Assembly (NCBI GenBank): GCA_011046315.1
Contig: DSAU01000112.1
Location: 1 to 15,621, forward strand
Length of the DNA stretch: 15,621 nt
Source of the DNA: a bacterium
Lineage (GTDB): Bacteria > Zhuqueibacterota > Zhuqueibacteria > Thermofontimicrobiales > Thermofontimicrobiaceae
Direction of reading: 5' to 3'
Every line of letters begins with the position of its first letter. Positions within the stretch are counted from its first letter, which is position 1. Below are positions 7,947-14,919 of the stretch, piece by piece. A program made the translations under genes and the position numbers. Under the pieces are notes generated by a model. The model did no database searches, was not told where the DNA came from, and worked only from the letters and a program-made list of their open reading frames with translations.

Positions 7947-9260
7947 TTAATCGTAATACTCGGTTCCCAGATGGGTGATGAGCTCTTCGCCTTTCAGATG
8001 TCGAAGTGTGTTTTTCAATTTTATCAATTGGATAAACAGGTCATGTTCCGGATACAGCTCCGGCGCGCACATTGGCGTTTTAAAATAAAATGATAGCCAT
8101 TCCTGAATTCCCCGCCATTTGCATCTTTGAGATAAATCCATAAACAGCGCCAGATCGAGCACAATGGGTGCTGCGAGAATGCTGTCGCGGCACAGAAAAT
8201 CAACCTTAATCTGCATGGGATAGCCGAGCCAGCCAAAAATGTCGATGTTATCCCAGCCCTCTTTGTTATCACCGCGCGGCGGGTAATAATTGATGCGTAC
8301 TTTATGAAACATGCCTTTGTACAAATCCGGATAGACATTGGGTTGTAGTATGTGCTCGAGCACACCGAGTTTGCTCACTTCTTTGGTCTTAAACGAATCC
8401 GGATCATCGAGAACCTCGCCGTCTCGATTTCCGAGAATATTAGTGGAAAACCAGCCGCTCACACCGAGCATCCTGGCTTTGAAACCCGGCGCCAGCAGGG
8501 TTTTCATCAAAGTTTGTCCGGTTTTAAAATCCTTGCCTGCAATGGGAACGTTCTGCTGTTTGGCAAACTCAATCATTGCCGGAATATCCAACGTCAGGTT
8601 CGGAGCGCCGTTGGCAAACGGAACGCCGGCGGAAATCAGCGCATAGGCGTAAATCATACTTGGTGCGATCGCCGGGTGATTTTCTTTCAAGGCTTTTTCA
8701 AACAAATCCAGCGAAGCGTGAACTGGATCCAAGTTTAAAAATACCTCGGTACTGGCGCACCAGATGGCAACTAACCGATCAAGTCGGTTGACCTTTTTGA
8801 AATTTTGAATATCTTCCACCAGCAGTTGCGCCAGATCGTATTTGGTTGGCGCCTCCTTCAGATAAGTACCGTGCAGTTTTTTAACGTACTGCGAATCAAA
8901 GACAGCCTTCATCGGTTGAATGTTTTCGATCTCCGGTTTAATCTGGTTCAACAGCTCTTTTTCTAAAACGCCGGCTTTGATCGCGGCTTCATATACATTA
9001 TCTTCGAAAATATCCCAGCCGCCAAAAACAATATCTTCTAAAGTTGCCAATTCGACAAAATCTTTGATCATGGGGACCCGATTTTCAGGGCGTTTTCCCA
9101 GTCGAATGCTTCCCATTTGCGTGAGTGAGCCAATCGGTTTAGCAATACCTTTTTTTACAGCTTCAACACCGGCAATAAATGTGGTTGCAACTGCTCCCAA
9201 TCCGGGTAACAAAACACCCAATTTTCCTTTTGGTTGCTCTATGGTTGTCGGTTTTTTCAC
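7947..9260 (-). CDS. ino1: Myo-inositol-1-phosphate synthase
   Basis: A 437-aa NAD-dependent synthase converting glucose 6-phosphate to myo-inositol 3-phosphate (L-inositol 1-phosphate). Seen: Rossmann start GVLLPGLGAVATTFIAGVEAV (about 15-35), NGAPNLTLDIPAM, the active-site stretch GKDFKTGQTLMKT, NILGNRDGEVLDD, and KVDFLCRDSILAAPIVLDL near the end; these are in family order and the length is normal. The initiation codon is GTG with AGGAGG about 8 bases upstream; an ATG 5 bases earlier in another frame stops at once. It is the last gene of the lat-rsmI-phosphatidyltransferase-panD-ino1 group, 34 bases after panD. The phosphatidyltransferase upstream supports use of the product for phosphatidylinositol-type lipid. 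Confidence 0.95.
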   Translation of the reverse strand: MKKPTTIEQPKGKLGVLLPGLGAVATTFIAGVEAVKKGIAKPIGSLTQMGSIRLGKRPENRVPMIKDFVELATLEDIVFGGWDIFEDNVYEAAIKAGVLEKELLNQIKPEIENIQPMKAVFDSQYVKKLHGTYLKEAPTKYDLAQLLVEDIQNFKKVNRLDRLVAIWCASTEVFLNLDPVHASLDLFEKALKENHPAIAPSMIYAYALISAGVPFANGAPNLTLDIPAMIEFAKQQNVPIAGKDFKTGQTLMKTLLAPGFKARMLGVSGWFSTNILGNRDGEVLDDPDSFKTKEVSKLGVLEHILQPNVYPDLYKGMFHKVRINYYPPRGDNKEGWDNIDIFGWLGYPMQIKVDFLCRDSILAAPIVLDLALFMDLSQRCKWRGIQEWLSFYFKTPMCAPELYPEHDLFIQLIKLKNTLRHLKGEELITHLGTEYYD

Positions 9261-9294
9261 AGCATATCCTCCTCATAAAAATAGACCGTTATCT

Positions 9295-9642
9295 TTATAC
9301 TATTTGGTTATTGTCATCGACGTGAATAATATTAGGCGTGTGGTATTGTGCGTTTTCTTTTTCAAACCATTCAAAAGCAAGGATGATCAACAAATCGCCT
9401 TTCGTTGCCAATCGCGCCAGGGCGCCGTTGCAACAAATCGTACCTGAGTCGGCTTCACCTTCGATGACATAAGTTTCGGCGCGAGCGCCGGTGTTAATAT
9501 TAAAAACGTGGACTTTTTCAAAAGGCAGCAAATCCGCCGCTGCCATAAGTGCTTTATCAATCGTAATGCTGCCGTCATAATTTAAATTAGCGTCTGTCAC
9601 TTTAGCCCGATGGATTTTTGATTTCAAAATTTGTACAAACAT
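9295..9642 (-). CDS. panD: Aspartate 1-decarboxylase (pyruvoyl type)
   Basis: A 115-aa proenzyme making beta-alanine from L-aspartate for pantothenate and CoA. With the ATG at 9642 as start, the self-cleavage site is Gly24-Ser25 (DGSITID), and Lys9, Arg54 and Tyr58 fall at the same numbers as in the E. coli enzyme, which fixes the start. The TTG two codons earlier (9648) lies only 2 bases from GGAG, whereas the ATG is 8 bases away. CNGALARLATKGD near residue 73 is also family-typical. It is packed 28 bases after the phosphatidyltransferase and 34 before ino1. No panB, panC or panE is in the window, so its place between two inositol-lipid genes is not explained by pathway. Confidence 0.96.
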   Translation of the reverse strand: MFVQILKSKIHRAKVTDANLNYDGSITIDKALMAAADLLPFEKVHVFNINTGARAETYVIEGEADSGTICCNGALARLATKGDLLIILAFEWFEKENAQYHTPNIIHVDDNNQIV

Positions 9643-9670
9643 TTTCAAAACTCCGACAATAAAACTTTAA

Positions 9671-10318
9671 TTAATTGGGTTCAGATATTGACTGGGCGCC
9701 TTTTTCCCGTTCTGTCGACCAGATATGGTACAATCGTTGCACTGCTGTGATATTGGCTAAAACGGCAACCACAGCGATGGCGATTATCAGCGTCACATGA
9801 TGAAATATCGCACCGAACGCGATAAAAACCACCCGCTCCGAGCGCTGCATGATCCCAACTTTACACTCCAATCCCAAACCCTCGGCTCGCGCCCGAACGT
9901 AACTGGTCATCACCGATCCGCCAATAGCAACCGCGACTCCGACTGCGGTAATGAGATCTGCGCTGGAGCCGGTTTTGTTCCATTCAATGATAAAATAGTA
10001 GACCAAACCGAAAAAAATCATCACCTCTGAATAACGGTCGAGCGTAGAATCATATAGCGCGCCAAATTTGGTTACCCGATTGGTGGCCCGGGCAACCTTG
10101 CCATCGATGATATCAAAGGTTCCACCGAGCAGCATTAACGCGCCGGCAAGTCTGAGATAACCATTGGCAAAAAGTATCGCCACAGGAATACTCAAAATTA
10201 ATCCCAGCGTGGTGAAATGGTTTGGATTGAGATTGTATTTGATGAAAAAGTTGATAACCGGCCGGATCAGATTTAAATACCAATTTTTTATCCAATCAGG
10301 CAATAAGTTTACCTTCAA
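9671..10318 (-). CDS. CDP-alcohol phosphatidyltransferase, probable phosphatidylinositol-phosphate synthase
   Basis: A 215-aa inner-membrane enzyme with about six hydrophobic segments. The CDP-alcohol signature D-xx-DG-xx-AR-x8-G-xxx-D-xxx-D is complete in DIIDGKVARATNR (about 69-81) and FGALYDSTLDR. After it, SYVRARAEGLGL followed by QRSERVV resembles the inositol-phosphate-using branch (mycobacterial PgsA1 and archaetidylinositol-phosphate synthases) as I know it, rather than the glycerol-phosphate branch. With ino1 two genes away, the likely reaction is CDP-diacylglycerol + inositol 3-phosphate to phosphatidylinositol phosphate; a glycerophosphate acceptor is the alternative. Initiation is at TTG, with AAGG 6 bases upstream. 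No phosphatase for the next step is in the window. Confidence 0.88.
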   Translation of the reverse strand: MKVNLLPDWIKNWYLNLIRPVINFFIKYNLNPNHFTTLGLILSIPVAILFANGYLRLAGALMLLGGTFDIIDGKVARATNRVTKFGALYDSTLDRYSEVMIFFGLVYYFIIEWNKTGSSADLITAVGVAVAIGGSVMTSYVRARAEGLGLECKVGIMQRSERVVFIAFGAIFHHVTLIIAIAVVAVLANITAVQRLYHIWSTEREKGAQSISEPN

Positions 10319-10399
10319 TTCACACCTTCCCCATCGAATGATGGTTTTTTATAATTTATTTTAATAAAAGCATTACTATTTACAACTGTTTTGGGTTGT

Positions 10400-11140
10400 T
10401 TACGTTTTGATCTTAGCGCTGATTGCATTACAGCGATTAGTCTTATTGCCTTCGATCACTATCACAAATTCCCCTTTCAGCTTTAATATTTCCGGATTGT
10501 CCAGCAATTCATTTATTTCACCGCGATAAATTTGTTCAAATTTTTTGGTAATCTCCCTGGCAATACAAATGTGTCGGTTGCCCAGATGTTGAACAAGCTG
10601 GGTCAGGGTTTTAATGACACGCCGCGGAGATTCATAAATAATGATCGTTCGTTTTTCACCAGCCAGTTCCATCAGGCGGGTTAGCCGTCCTTTTTTAACC
10701 GGAAGAAAGCCCTCAAAAACAAAGCGATCGGTGGGCAGACCCGAAACAATCAGCGCCGGAACAAACGCGGTTGCGCCGGGAACGGCTTCCACATCAATCC
10801 CCTCGCGAATTGCTGCACGTACCAGGTAAAAAGCCGGATCTGAAATACCCGGCGTCCCGGCATCAGAAATTAATGCGATGGCTTGACGCTCTCTGAGTTT
10901 TTGAATTAAGAGCGGAGTCTTTTTTTCTTTGTTAAAATCAAAAAAGCTGGTCGTCGCAGTTCCGATTTGATAATGTTTTAACAGAATTGCAGCGCGCCGC
11001 GTATCCTCGGCTGCGATCAAATCAACTTGTTTTAACACTTCAATCGCCCGAAGCGAAATGTCTTTTAAGTTTCCGATAGGGGTACTGACTAAAAAAAGCT
11101 TTCCGCTTTTATTTGGTTTCAAAATGGCTAAAGTTCCCAT
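10400..11140 (-). CDS. rsmI: 16S rRNA (cytidine1402-2'-O)-methyltransferase
   Basis: A 246-aa SAM-dependent methyltransferase of the tetrapyrrole-methylase fold, modifying C1402 in the ribosomal P site. Motifs in order: LVSTPIGNLKDISLRA (about 17-32), AAEDTRRAAILL, ISDAGTPGISDPAF, VPGATAFVPALIVSGLPTDRF, IIYESPRRV and IAREITKKFEQ. It lacks the C-terminal extension of E. coli RsmI (286 aa), a common shorter form. The ATG at 11140 lies inside the end of lat, a 13-base overlap in a different frame, with no clear Shine-Dalgarno site, so translation probably depends on ribosomes finishing lat. Confidence 0.96.
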   Translation of the reverse strand: MGTLAILKPNKSGKLFLVSTPIGNLKDISLRAIEVLKQVDLIAAEDTRRAAILLKHYQIGTATTSFFDFNKEKKTPLLIQKLRERQAIALISDAGTPGISDPAFYLVRAAIREGIDVEAVPGATAFVPALIVSGLPTDRFVFEGFLPVKKGRLTRLMELAGEKRTIIIYESPRRVIKTLTQLVQHLGNRHICIAREITKKFEQIYRGEINELLDNPEILKLKGEFVIVIEGNKTNRCNAISAKIKT

Positions 11141-12495
11141 TGGCCAACAGGGCGGCTCATTTTTGGTTTTGGTAGTGATGATGTTAAAGTTTGATTAATG
11201 ATTGTAATCGCCTCATCAATCTCTTCTCGAGTCGTATTAAGCGAAGGGCGAAAACGGATCGATTTTTCTCCGCATTTGAGAACCAACATCCCGTTATTTT
11301 TCGCATCTTGCATAAATTGATCACGCGACTGTTCATCAGGCAAATCAAAGGCAATAAACAAACCACGACCGCGTGTATTGCTAATCAGCTCGTCATATTT
11401 ATCCTGCACCTTCAACAATTGATCCAAAAAATAGCTCCCAACTTGCGCGGCGTTTTCGACAAGCTTTTCCTCATCGATGATTTCAAAGTAACACTGGCTG
11501 CGAACCATATCCACCAGGTTGGCTCCCCAGGTGGAGTTGATGCGGCTGGATTCCTCAAACACATTGTTCTCAACCTCGTCAATTTTTTTGCCTGCCATGA
11601 TACCGCAGACCTGGGTTTTTTTCCCGAAAGCAATGATATCCGGCTCGATTCCAAAATGCTGGTAAGCCCACATCTTTCCGGTTACGCCGACTCCGGTTTG
11701 AACTTCGTCAAAGATGAGCAGCAGCTCATTTTCATCGGCAATTGTGCGCAACGCCTTGAAAAATTCGCTGCGGAAATGATTATCGCCGCCTTCGGCTTGA
11801 ATCGGTTCAATAATAATGGCGGCAATGTCGTTGGGATTTTCAATGATCGCCTGCTTAATCTGTTCCAGACTGGTTTGTTCAGCTTTTTTTACTTTTTCTA
11901 AATTAACCTCATTCAGCGGAAAGGTGATTTTTGGATTTAACACGCGAGGCCAGTCGAATTTCGGAAAGTATTTGGTCTTTCTCGGATCCGCCGTATTGGT
12001 CATCGAAAGCGTGTAACCGCTGCGACCATGAAATGCCTGTCTGAAATGAATAATTTTATTGCCCAATTCACGGTCAAAACCATTTTCAAAATTTTTGCGG
12101 ATCTTCCAATCGAACGCTGTTTTTAAAGCATTTTCAACCGCCAGGGCGCCACCGCTGATAAAAAACAAATGTGGCAAAGTTTCAGGTACGGCGACCCGGC
12201 CAAAGGTATCAACAAATTCAGCCATTTCCGTGGTATAGAAATCCGAATTGGACGGTTTGTTAATTGCTGTCCATAATAATTTTTCCTGAAATTCAGTTGT
12301 CCGCATTTTAGCATGGTTCATCCCCACTGGCAGCGTCGCGAAAAAGGTGAAGAAATCAAGATACTTTCTACCATTCCGCGCATCGACTAAATAACTACCC
12401 TGACTTTTTTCCAGATCAACAATAATATCGAATCCATCGACTAACATGTGTTGCGAAAGTAGATCCATCACTTTTTCGGGCGCAATTCTTGCCAT
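11128..12495 (-). CDS. lat: L-lysine 6-aminotransferase
   Basis: A 455-aa PLP enzyme of the class-III aminotransferase fold that moves the epsilon-amino group of lysine to 2-oxoglutarate, giving alpha-aminoadipate semialdehyde (which cyclises to piperideine-6-carboxylate) and glutamate. Seen: FFISGGALAVENALK, HFRQAFHGRSGYTLS, IIIEPIQAEGGDNH, FDEVQTGVGVTGK and FGKKTQVCG, where Lys292 is the expected Schiff-base lysine. TQVCG after the Lys is characteristic of lysine 6-aminotransferases rather than ornithine or acetylornithine enzymes. AGGAGT sits about 6 bases before the ATG. It is the first gene of the leftward group and overlaps rsmI. No semialdehyde dehydrogenase is in view, so whether it serves lysine breakdown or compatible-solute synthesis is open. 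Confidence 0.95.
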   Translation of the reverse strand: MARIAPEKVMDLLSQHMLVDGFDIIVDLEKSQGSYLVDARNGRKYLDFFTFFATLPVGMNHAKMRTTEFQEKLLWTAINKPSNSDFYTTEMAEFVDTFGRVAVPETLPHLFFISGGALAVENALKTAFDWKIRKNFENGFDRELGNKIIHFRQAFHGRSGYTLSMTNTADPRKTKYFPKFDWPRVLNPKITFPLNEVNLEKVKKAEQTSLEQIKQAIIENPNDIAAIIIEPIQAEGGDNHFRSEFFKALRTIADENELLLIFDEVQTGVGVTGKMWAYQHFGIEPDIIAFGKKTQVCGIMAGKKIDEVENNVFEESSRINSTWGANLVDMVRSQCYFEIIDEEKLVENAAQVGSYFLDQLLKVQDKYDELISNTRGRGLFIAFDLPDEQSRDQFMQDAKNNGMLVLKCGEKSIRFRPSLNTTREEIDEAITIINQTLTSSLPKPKMSRPVGQWEL

Positions 12496-12612
12496 ACATC
12501 ACTCCTCATCGGTTAGCATGATCGAACATGGTTTAATCTCAATTATTATCTCAGTATAAGAAATCGACATCCGAATCTTTTTTTTATTCGCTCAGATTAG
12601 TAATGTTCCACT

Positions 12613-12643
12613 TGAGAAAAAATAACGATCAGATTGGATCGCT
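12613..12643 (-). terminator. Terminator-like hairpin in the lat leader (possible attenuator)
   Basis: On the minus strand AGCGATC and GATCGTT pair as seven base pairs (one G-U) around the loop CAATCT and are followed by ATTTTTTC. It lies about 55 bases after the predicted transcription start and about 118 before the lat ATG. The upstream ATTGG within CCAATTGG can pair with CCAAT, which spans the stem-loop border, giving a mutually exclusive fold. The stem is short and function is inferred only. Confidence 0.35.
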
Positions 12644-12702
12644 GTTTCAATACCAATTGGCCAACGCCGTTGCACATTGATAGCATCAAACTTAAACTTG
12701 TT

Positions 12703-12731
12703 ATTATAAGAAAAATAATCTTAAAAGTCAA
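12703..12731 (-). promoter_or_regulatory. Near-consensus sigma70 promoter for the lat operon
   Basis: Read leftward, TTGACT (12731-12726) and TATAAT (12708-12703) are separated by exactly 17 bases: 11 of 12 consensus positions. Transcription would start near 12696, giving a lat leader of about 200 bases. It is the best promoter in the window. Confidence 0.8.
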
Positions 12732-12872
12732 GAAACAAGTGGAAATTATAAATTATTTGATGCAATATATTGGTTTGCTGCAACAATAATTTTAAAATTC
12801 TGCTTGATAATTAATGCTAAATTTACGAAATTCCCCTCTTAAAGCAATTATATCAAAATCGTTAAAGGTTGC

Positions 12873-14318
12873 ATGAAAAATATTGTTCGCATTGGTCACT
12901 CTTTAGAAAATCGCTGGTACCGAGAAGGCGGGTATCGCGAGGTGTTGAAGCTTGCGCTGCCGCTCATTTTAAGCACCGGCTCCACCAGTTTACAACATTT
13001 TGTCGATCGGATGTTTTTGACCTGGTATTCGCCTGAAGCAATTGCAGCATCGGTGCCCGGTGGAATCTTGTCGTTCACGTTGATGTGCCTGTTTATTGGC
13101 ACTGCCGCTTATGTGAATCCATTCGTGGCCCAGTACTATGGCGCAAAGCAAAACCATCAGATCGGGCCTGCGGTCTGGCAGGGAATTTATTTTGCAATTT
13201 TTACCGGCTTTTCGTTTTTTATTTTTATTCCGGCGGCGCAGCCCATATTTAATTTAATCGACCACGAACCAGCGGTCAAACAACTGGAGATCCAATATTT
13301 TAGAATTCTCTGTCTGGGAGCGCCGTCAGTTTTTATCTATTCGGCGGTCGCTGGATTTTTTTCGGGACGCGGCGAAACCTGGACGATCTTGTGGGTTAAC
13401 TTTACCGGAACCGTGCTCAATCTTGTCGGCGATTATTTATTGATTTTTGGGTCATTCGGGCTGCCGGAGCTTGGCATTCGAGGGGCTGGCATTGCGACGG
13501 TCATTTCTCACTATTTCACTGCCACCTTAATTTTTTTGCTGATGCTGCGGCCTCAGTTCAGACAAAAATATGGCACCTGGCGCAACCGGCGTTTTGATCG
13601 GGAAAAGTTCAAACGATTGATGCGATTCGGATTACCAAACGGCGTCCATTTTATGTTGGATCTGTTGGGATTTACCCTGTTTATTTTGCTGGTCGGACGG
13701 TTTGGCGCTATCACGCTTGCAGCAACCAATATCACTTTTAATATCAATTCCATCGCCTTTATGCCGATGGTGGGATTGGGAATCGCGGTGGAAATTATCG
13801 TGGGTCAGCGGCTGGGAGAGAACCGACCAAAACTGGCGCGATACGGCACATATTCCGCTCTGCATATTACAATTTTATACATGGGATCGATTGCATTAAC
13901 GTATGTCTTATTTCCGACACTTTATTTATTGCCTTTTGCGGCTAAGGCGGATCCGCTGCAATTTCGTGAAGTCACATCAATAACGATTCAGCTGCTAAAG
14001 TTTGTGGCATTCTATTCGTTATTCGATACCCTAAACATTATTTTCTCCAATGCACTACGCGGAGCAGGGGATACCCGTTTTGTGATGTTCACCAGCGTTG
14101 CGCTGTCCTGGATCGTGATGATTATTCCGACCTATTTCGCTACAGTGGTCTATCGCTGGGGGCTTATTACAACCTGGATATTTCTCACCGGTTATATTGT
14201 GATATTAGGAATCATTTTCTATATTCGCTTTTTAGGAGGAAAATGGGAGTCGATGCGGGTGATTGAGGAGCCAGTTGTAATAATCCCTCATAACCTGCCG
14301 GAAAATCCGACAATGTAA
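12873..14318 (+). CDS. MATE-family efflux transporter (second copy)
   Basis: A 481-aa membrane protein with about 12 hydrophobic segments and MATE landmarks: REVLKLALPLILSTGSTSLQ near the N-terminus, FVDRMFLTWYSPEAIAAS, VAQYYGAKQNHQIG, GRGETWTILWVN, then in the second half RFGLPNGVHFMLDLLG, VGQRLGENRPKLA and LRGAGDTRFVM. It is clearly diverged from the other MATE protein in this window (longer N-terminus, different first-half motifs), so not a recent duplicate. Both end in a similar RFxGGxWxxMxV stretch. The ATG is preceded by AAAGG at 5 bases. It appears to be a single-gene unit; substrate is unknown. Confidence 0.92.
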   Translation: MKNIVRIGHSLENRWYREGGYREVLKLALPLILSTGSTSLQHFVDRMFLTWYSPEAIAASVPGGILSFTLMCLFIGTAAYVNPFVAQYYGAKQNHQIGPAVWQGIYFAIFTGFSFFIFIPAAQPIFNLIDHEPAVKQLEIQYFRILCLGAPSVFIYSAVAGFFSGRGETWTILWVNFTGTVLNLVGDYLLIFGSFGLPELGIRGAGIATVISHYFTATLIFLLMLRPQFRQKYGTWRNRRFDREKFKRLMRFGLPNGVHFMLDLLGFTLFILLVGRFGAITLAATNITFNINSIAFMPMVGLGIAVEIIVGQRLGENRPKLARYGTYSALHITILYMGSIALTYVLFPTLYLLPFAAKADPLQFREVTSITIQLLKFVAFYSLFDTLNIIFSNALRGAGDTRFVMFTSVALSWIVMIIPTYFATVVYRWGLITTWIFLTGYIVILGIIFYIRFLGGKWESMRVIEEPVVIIPHNLPENPTM

Positions 14319-14506
14319 TAATAGACAAGCTGTTGATTTCAACGCCATATTCAAAATCCACATCTGAACATTAAAATTAGCCTGCTGGTGATTTAACAGT
14401 GAAATTGATCTTCCGCAAAGTGAATTGACATTGACCCAAAAGTGCAATAAAAATTTTAAATTAACCCCTGATTTATCTGGGTGGAATATAGTATTGTAAA
14501 AATTTT

Positions 14507-14528
14507 GAATCCGCCAGTTGGCAGATTC
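14507..14528. repeat. Small palindromic element GAATCCGCC/GGCAGATTC
   Basis: Nine-base arms 14507-14515 and 14520-14528 pair around AGTT with one C-A mismatch that becomes G-U in minus-strand RNA. Leftward it is followed by AAAATTTTT. It looks like a short, compact, GC-richer intergenic palindrome in AT-rich surroundings and may belong to a dispersed family, or serve as a leftward terminator, although no leftward gene needs one. Confidence 0.4.
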
Positions 14529-14586
14529 TATTAGCCAACAACTGAATTATCACTCTCTTGTAAATGTTTGCTTGACATACAATAAA

Positions 14587-14611
14587 AAACTGGTTTCTGT
14601 TCAGCCAGTTT
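14587..14611 (+). terminator. Weak stem-loop AAACTGG/CCAGTTT
   Basis: Perfect 7-bp arms at 14587-14593 and 14605-14611 enclose 11 bases; TCAGTATGTTTT follows. It is a possible late terminator for the MATE transcript, but 270 bases from its stop and with a poor U tract. Confidence 0.22.
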
Positions 14612-14636
14612 CAGTATGTTTTAAAAAGGGCTGATC

Positions 14637-14686
14637 GTCAATTGAACAATTTTTTCAATTGACAGAATGATTATAGACATAATAAT
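14637..14686 (+). promoter_or_regulatory. Perfect 10-bp inverted repeat overlapping a possible promoter
   Basis: GTCAATTGAA (14637-14646) and TTCAATTGAC (14654-14663) are exact reverse complements around seven bases. The right arm runs into TTGACA (14659-14664), which with a 16-base spacer faces AATAAT (14681-14686), a fair sigma70-like -10. The arrangement resembles an operator over a -35 box. The repeat lacks a following U tract, so a terminator is less likely. The target would be an upstream start for the sigma gene or a small RNA. Confidence 0.35.
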
Positions 14687-14799
14687 TATTTTTTTTGCAA
14701 CTACTCAGCAACGATCATTTCTTCATTATTTTGGAAGCCGCTGACGCGGTTAAGTGCTATTTGCTTTTGCTCATAACACGATGCTCAAGCTTGGTATTA

Positions 14800-14831
14800 G
14801 TTCAAGGTAGTAGTGGTTGAACCAGCACTAC
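14800..14831 (+). repeat. Two interlocked inverted repeats
   Basis: GTTCAA (14800-14805) pairs with TTGAAC (14817-14822), and GTAGTG (14810-14815) pairs with CACTAC (14826-14831). The two cannot form at once because each right or left arm lies in the other's loop. They sit directly upstream of, and overlap, the candidate sigma-gene promoter. Confidence 0.4.
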
Positions 14832-14849
14832 GATTTATCGCGGTATAAT
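14818..14849 (+). promoter_or_regulatory. Candidate promoter of the ECF sigma gene
   Basis: TATAAT at 14844-14849 is a perfect -10 hexamer, with no good housekeeping -35. TGAACC (14818-14823), 17 bases before CGGTA (14841-14845), resembles the AAC-containing -35 and CGTA-like -10 pattern of ECF-dependent promoters, which would mean autoregulation. A start near 14856 would leave a leader of about 64 bases. Confidence 0.35.
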
Positions 14850-14919
14850 TTACCAGCTAACAGATACATAGCGTGTTAACAATTGCAACATAATTATTTC
14901 ATACAAAGGATGAAAAAGA

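Larger units (their letters stand above)
12496..12872. other. Divergent intergenic region between lat and second MATE gene
   Basis: The 377 bases separate leftward lat from the rightward MATE gene. The minus strand holds a strong promoter (12703-12731) and the lat leader (about 12696 to 12496) with a terminator-like hairpin (12613-12643). The remainder up to 12872 is AT-rich and must carry the promoter of the MATE gene, but I find no convincing -35/-10 pair on the plus strand; only AAAGG before its ATG is clear. Confidence 0.6.
14319..14919. other. Gene-free, inverted-repeat-rich region upstream of the ECF sigma gene
   Basis: These 601 bases are AT-rich with no credible gene on either strand; open frames are short, start without Shine-Dalgarno sites, or run into the MATE gene antisense. 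At least four inverted repeats lie at 14507-14528, 14587-14611, 14637-14663 and 14800-14831. Three TTGACA hexamers occur (14425, 14572, 14659), and only the last has a fair -10 partner. No classical terminator for the MATE gene is evident. Confidence 0.6.

Noticed and set aside
8352..8738. 128-aa and 102-aa plus-strand open frames
   Set aside because: Both are antisense to conserved parts of ino1 and show no protein-family features.
9387..9578. Second minus-strand frame inside panD
   Set aside because: It is out of frame with a panD that keeps all catalytic residues at standard positions.
11191..11901. 236-aa plus-strand open frame
   Set aside because: It lies wholly antisense to lat, whose motifs are intact. 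No Shine-Dalgarno site or recognisable domain; it is a shadow frame.
12597..12686. 29-codon leader peptide as a gene
   Set aside because: No Shine-Dalgarno site before its ATG and no run of regulatory codons; kept only as part of the attenuator observation.
12496..12696. Lysine riboswitch in the lat leader
   Set aside because: The leader is long enough, but I do not see the conserved multi-helix junction sequences of the lysine riboswitch; only a simple terminator-like hairpin is visible.
6440..14318. The two MATE genes as a recent duplication
   Set aside because: They lie on opposite strands 5 kb apart, differ in length and in most motif details, and share only family-level features.
14232..14447. 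71-aa minus-strand open frame overlapping the MATE 3' end
   Set aside because: It is largely antisense to the transporter C-terminus, lacks a Shine-Dalgarno site, and resembles no protein.
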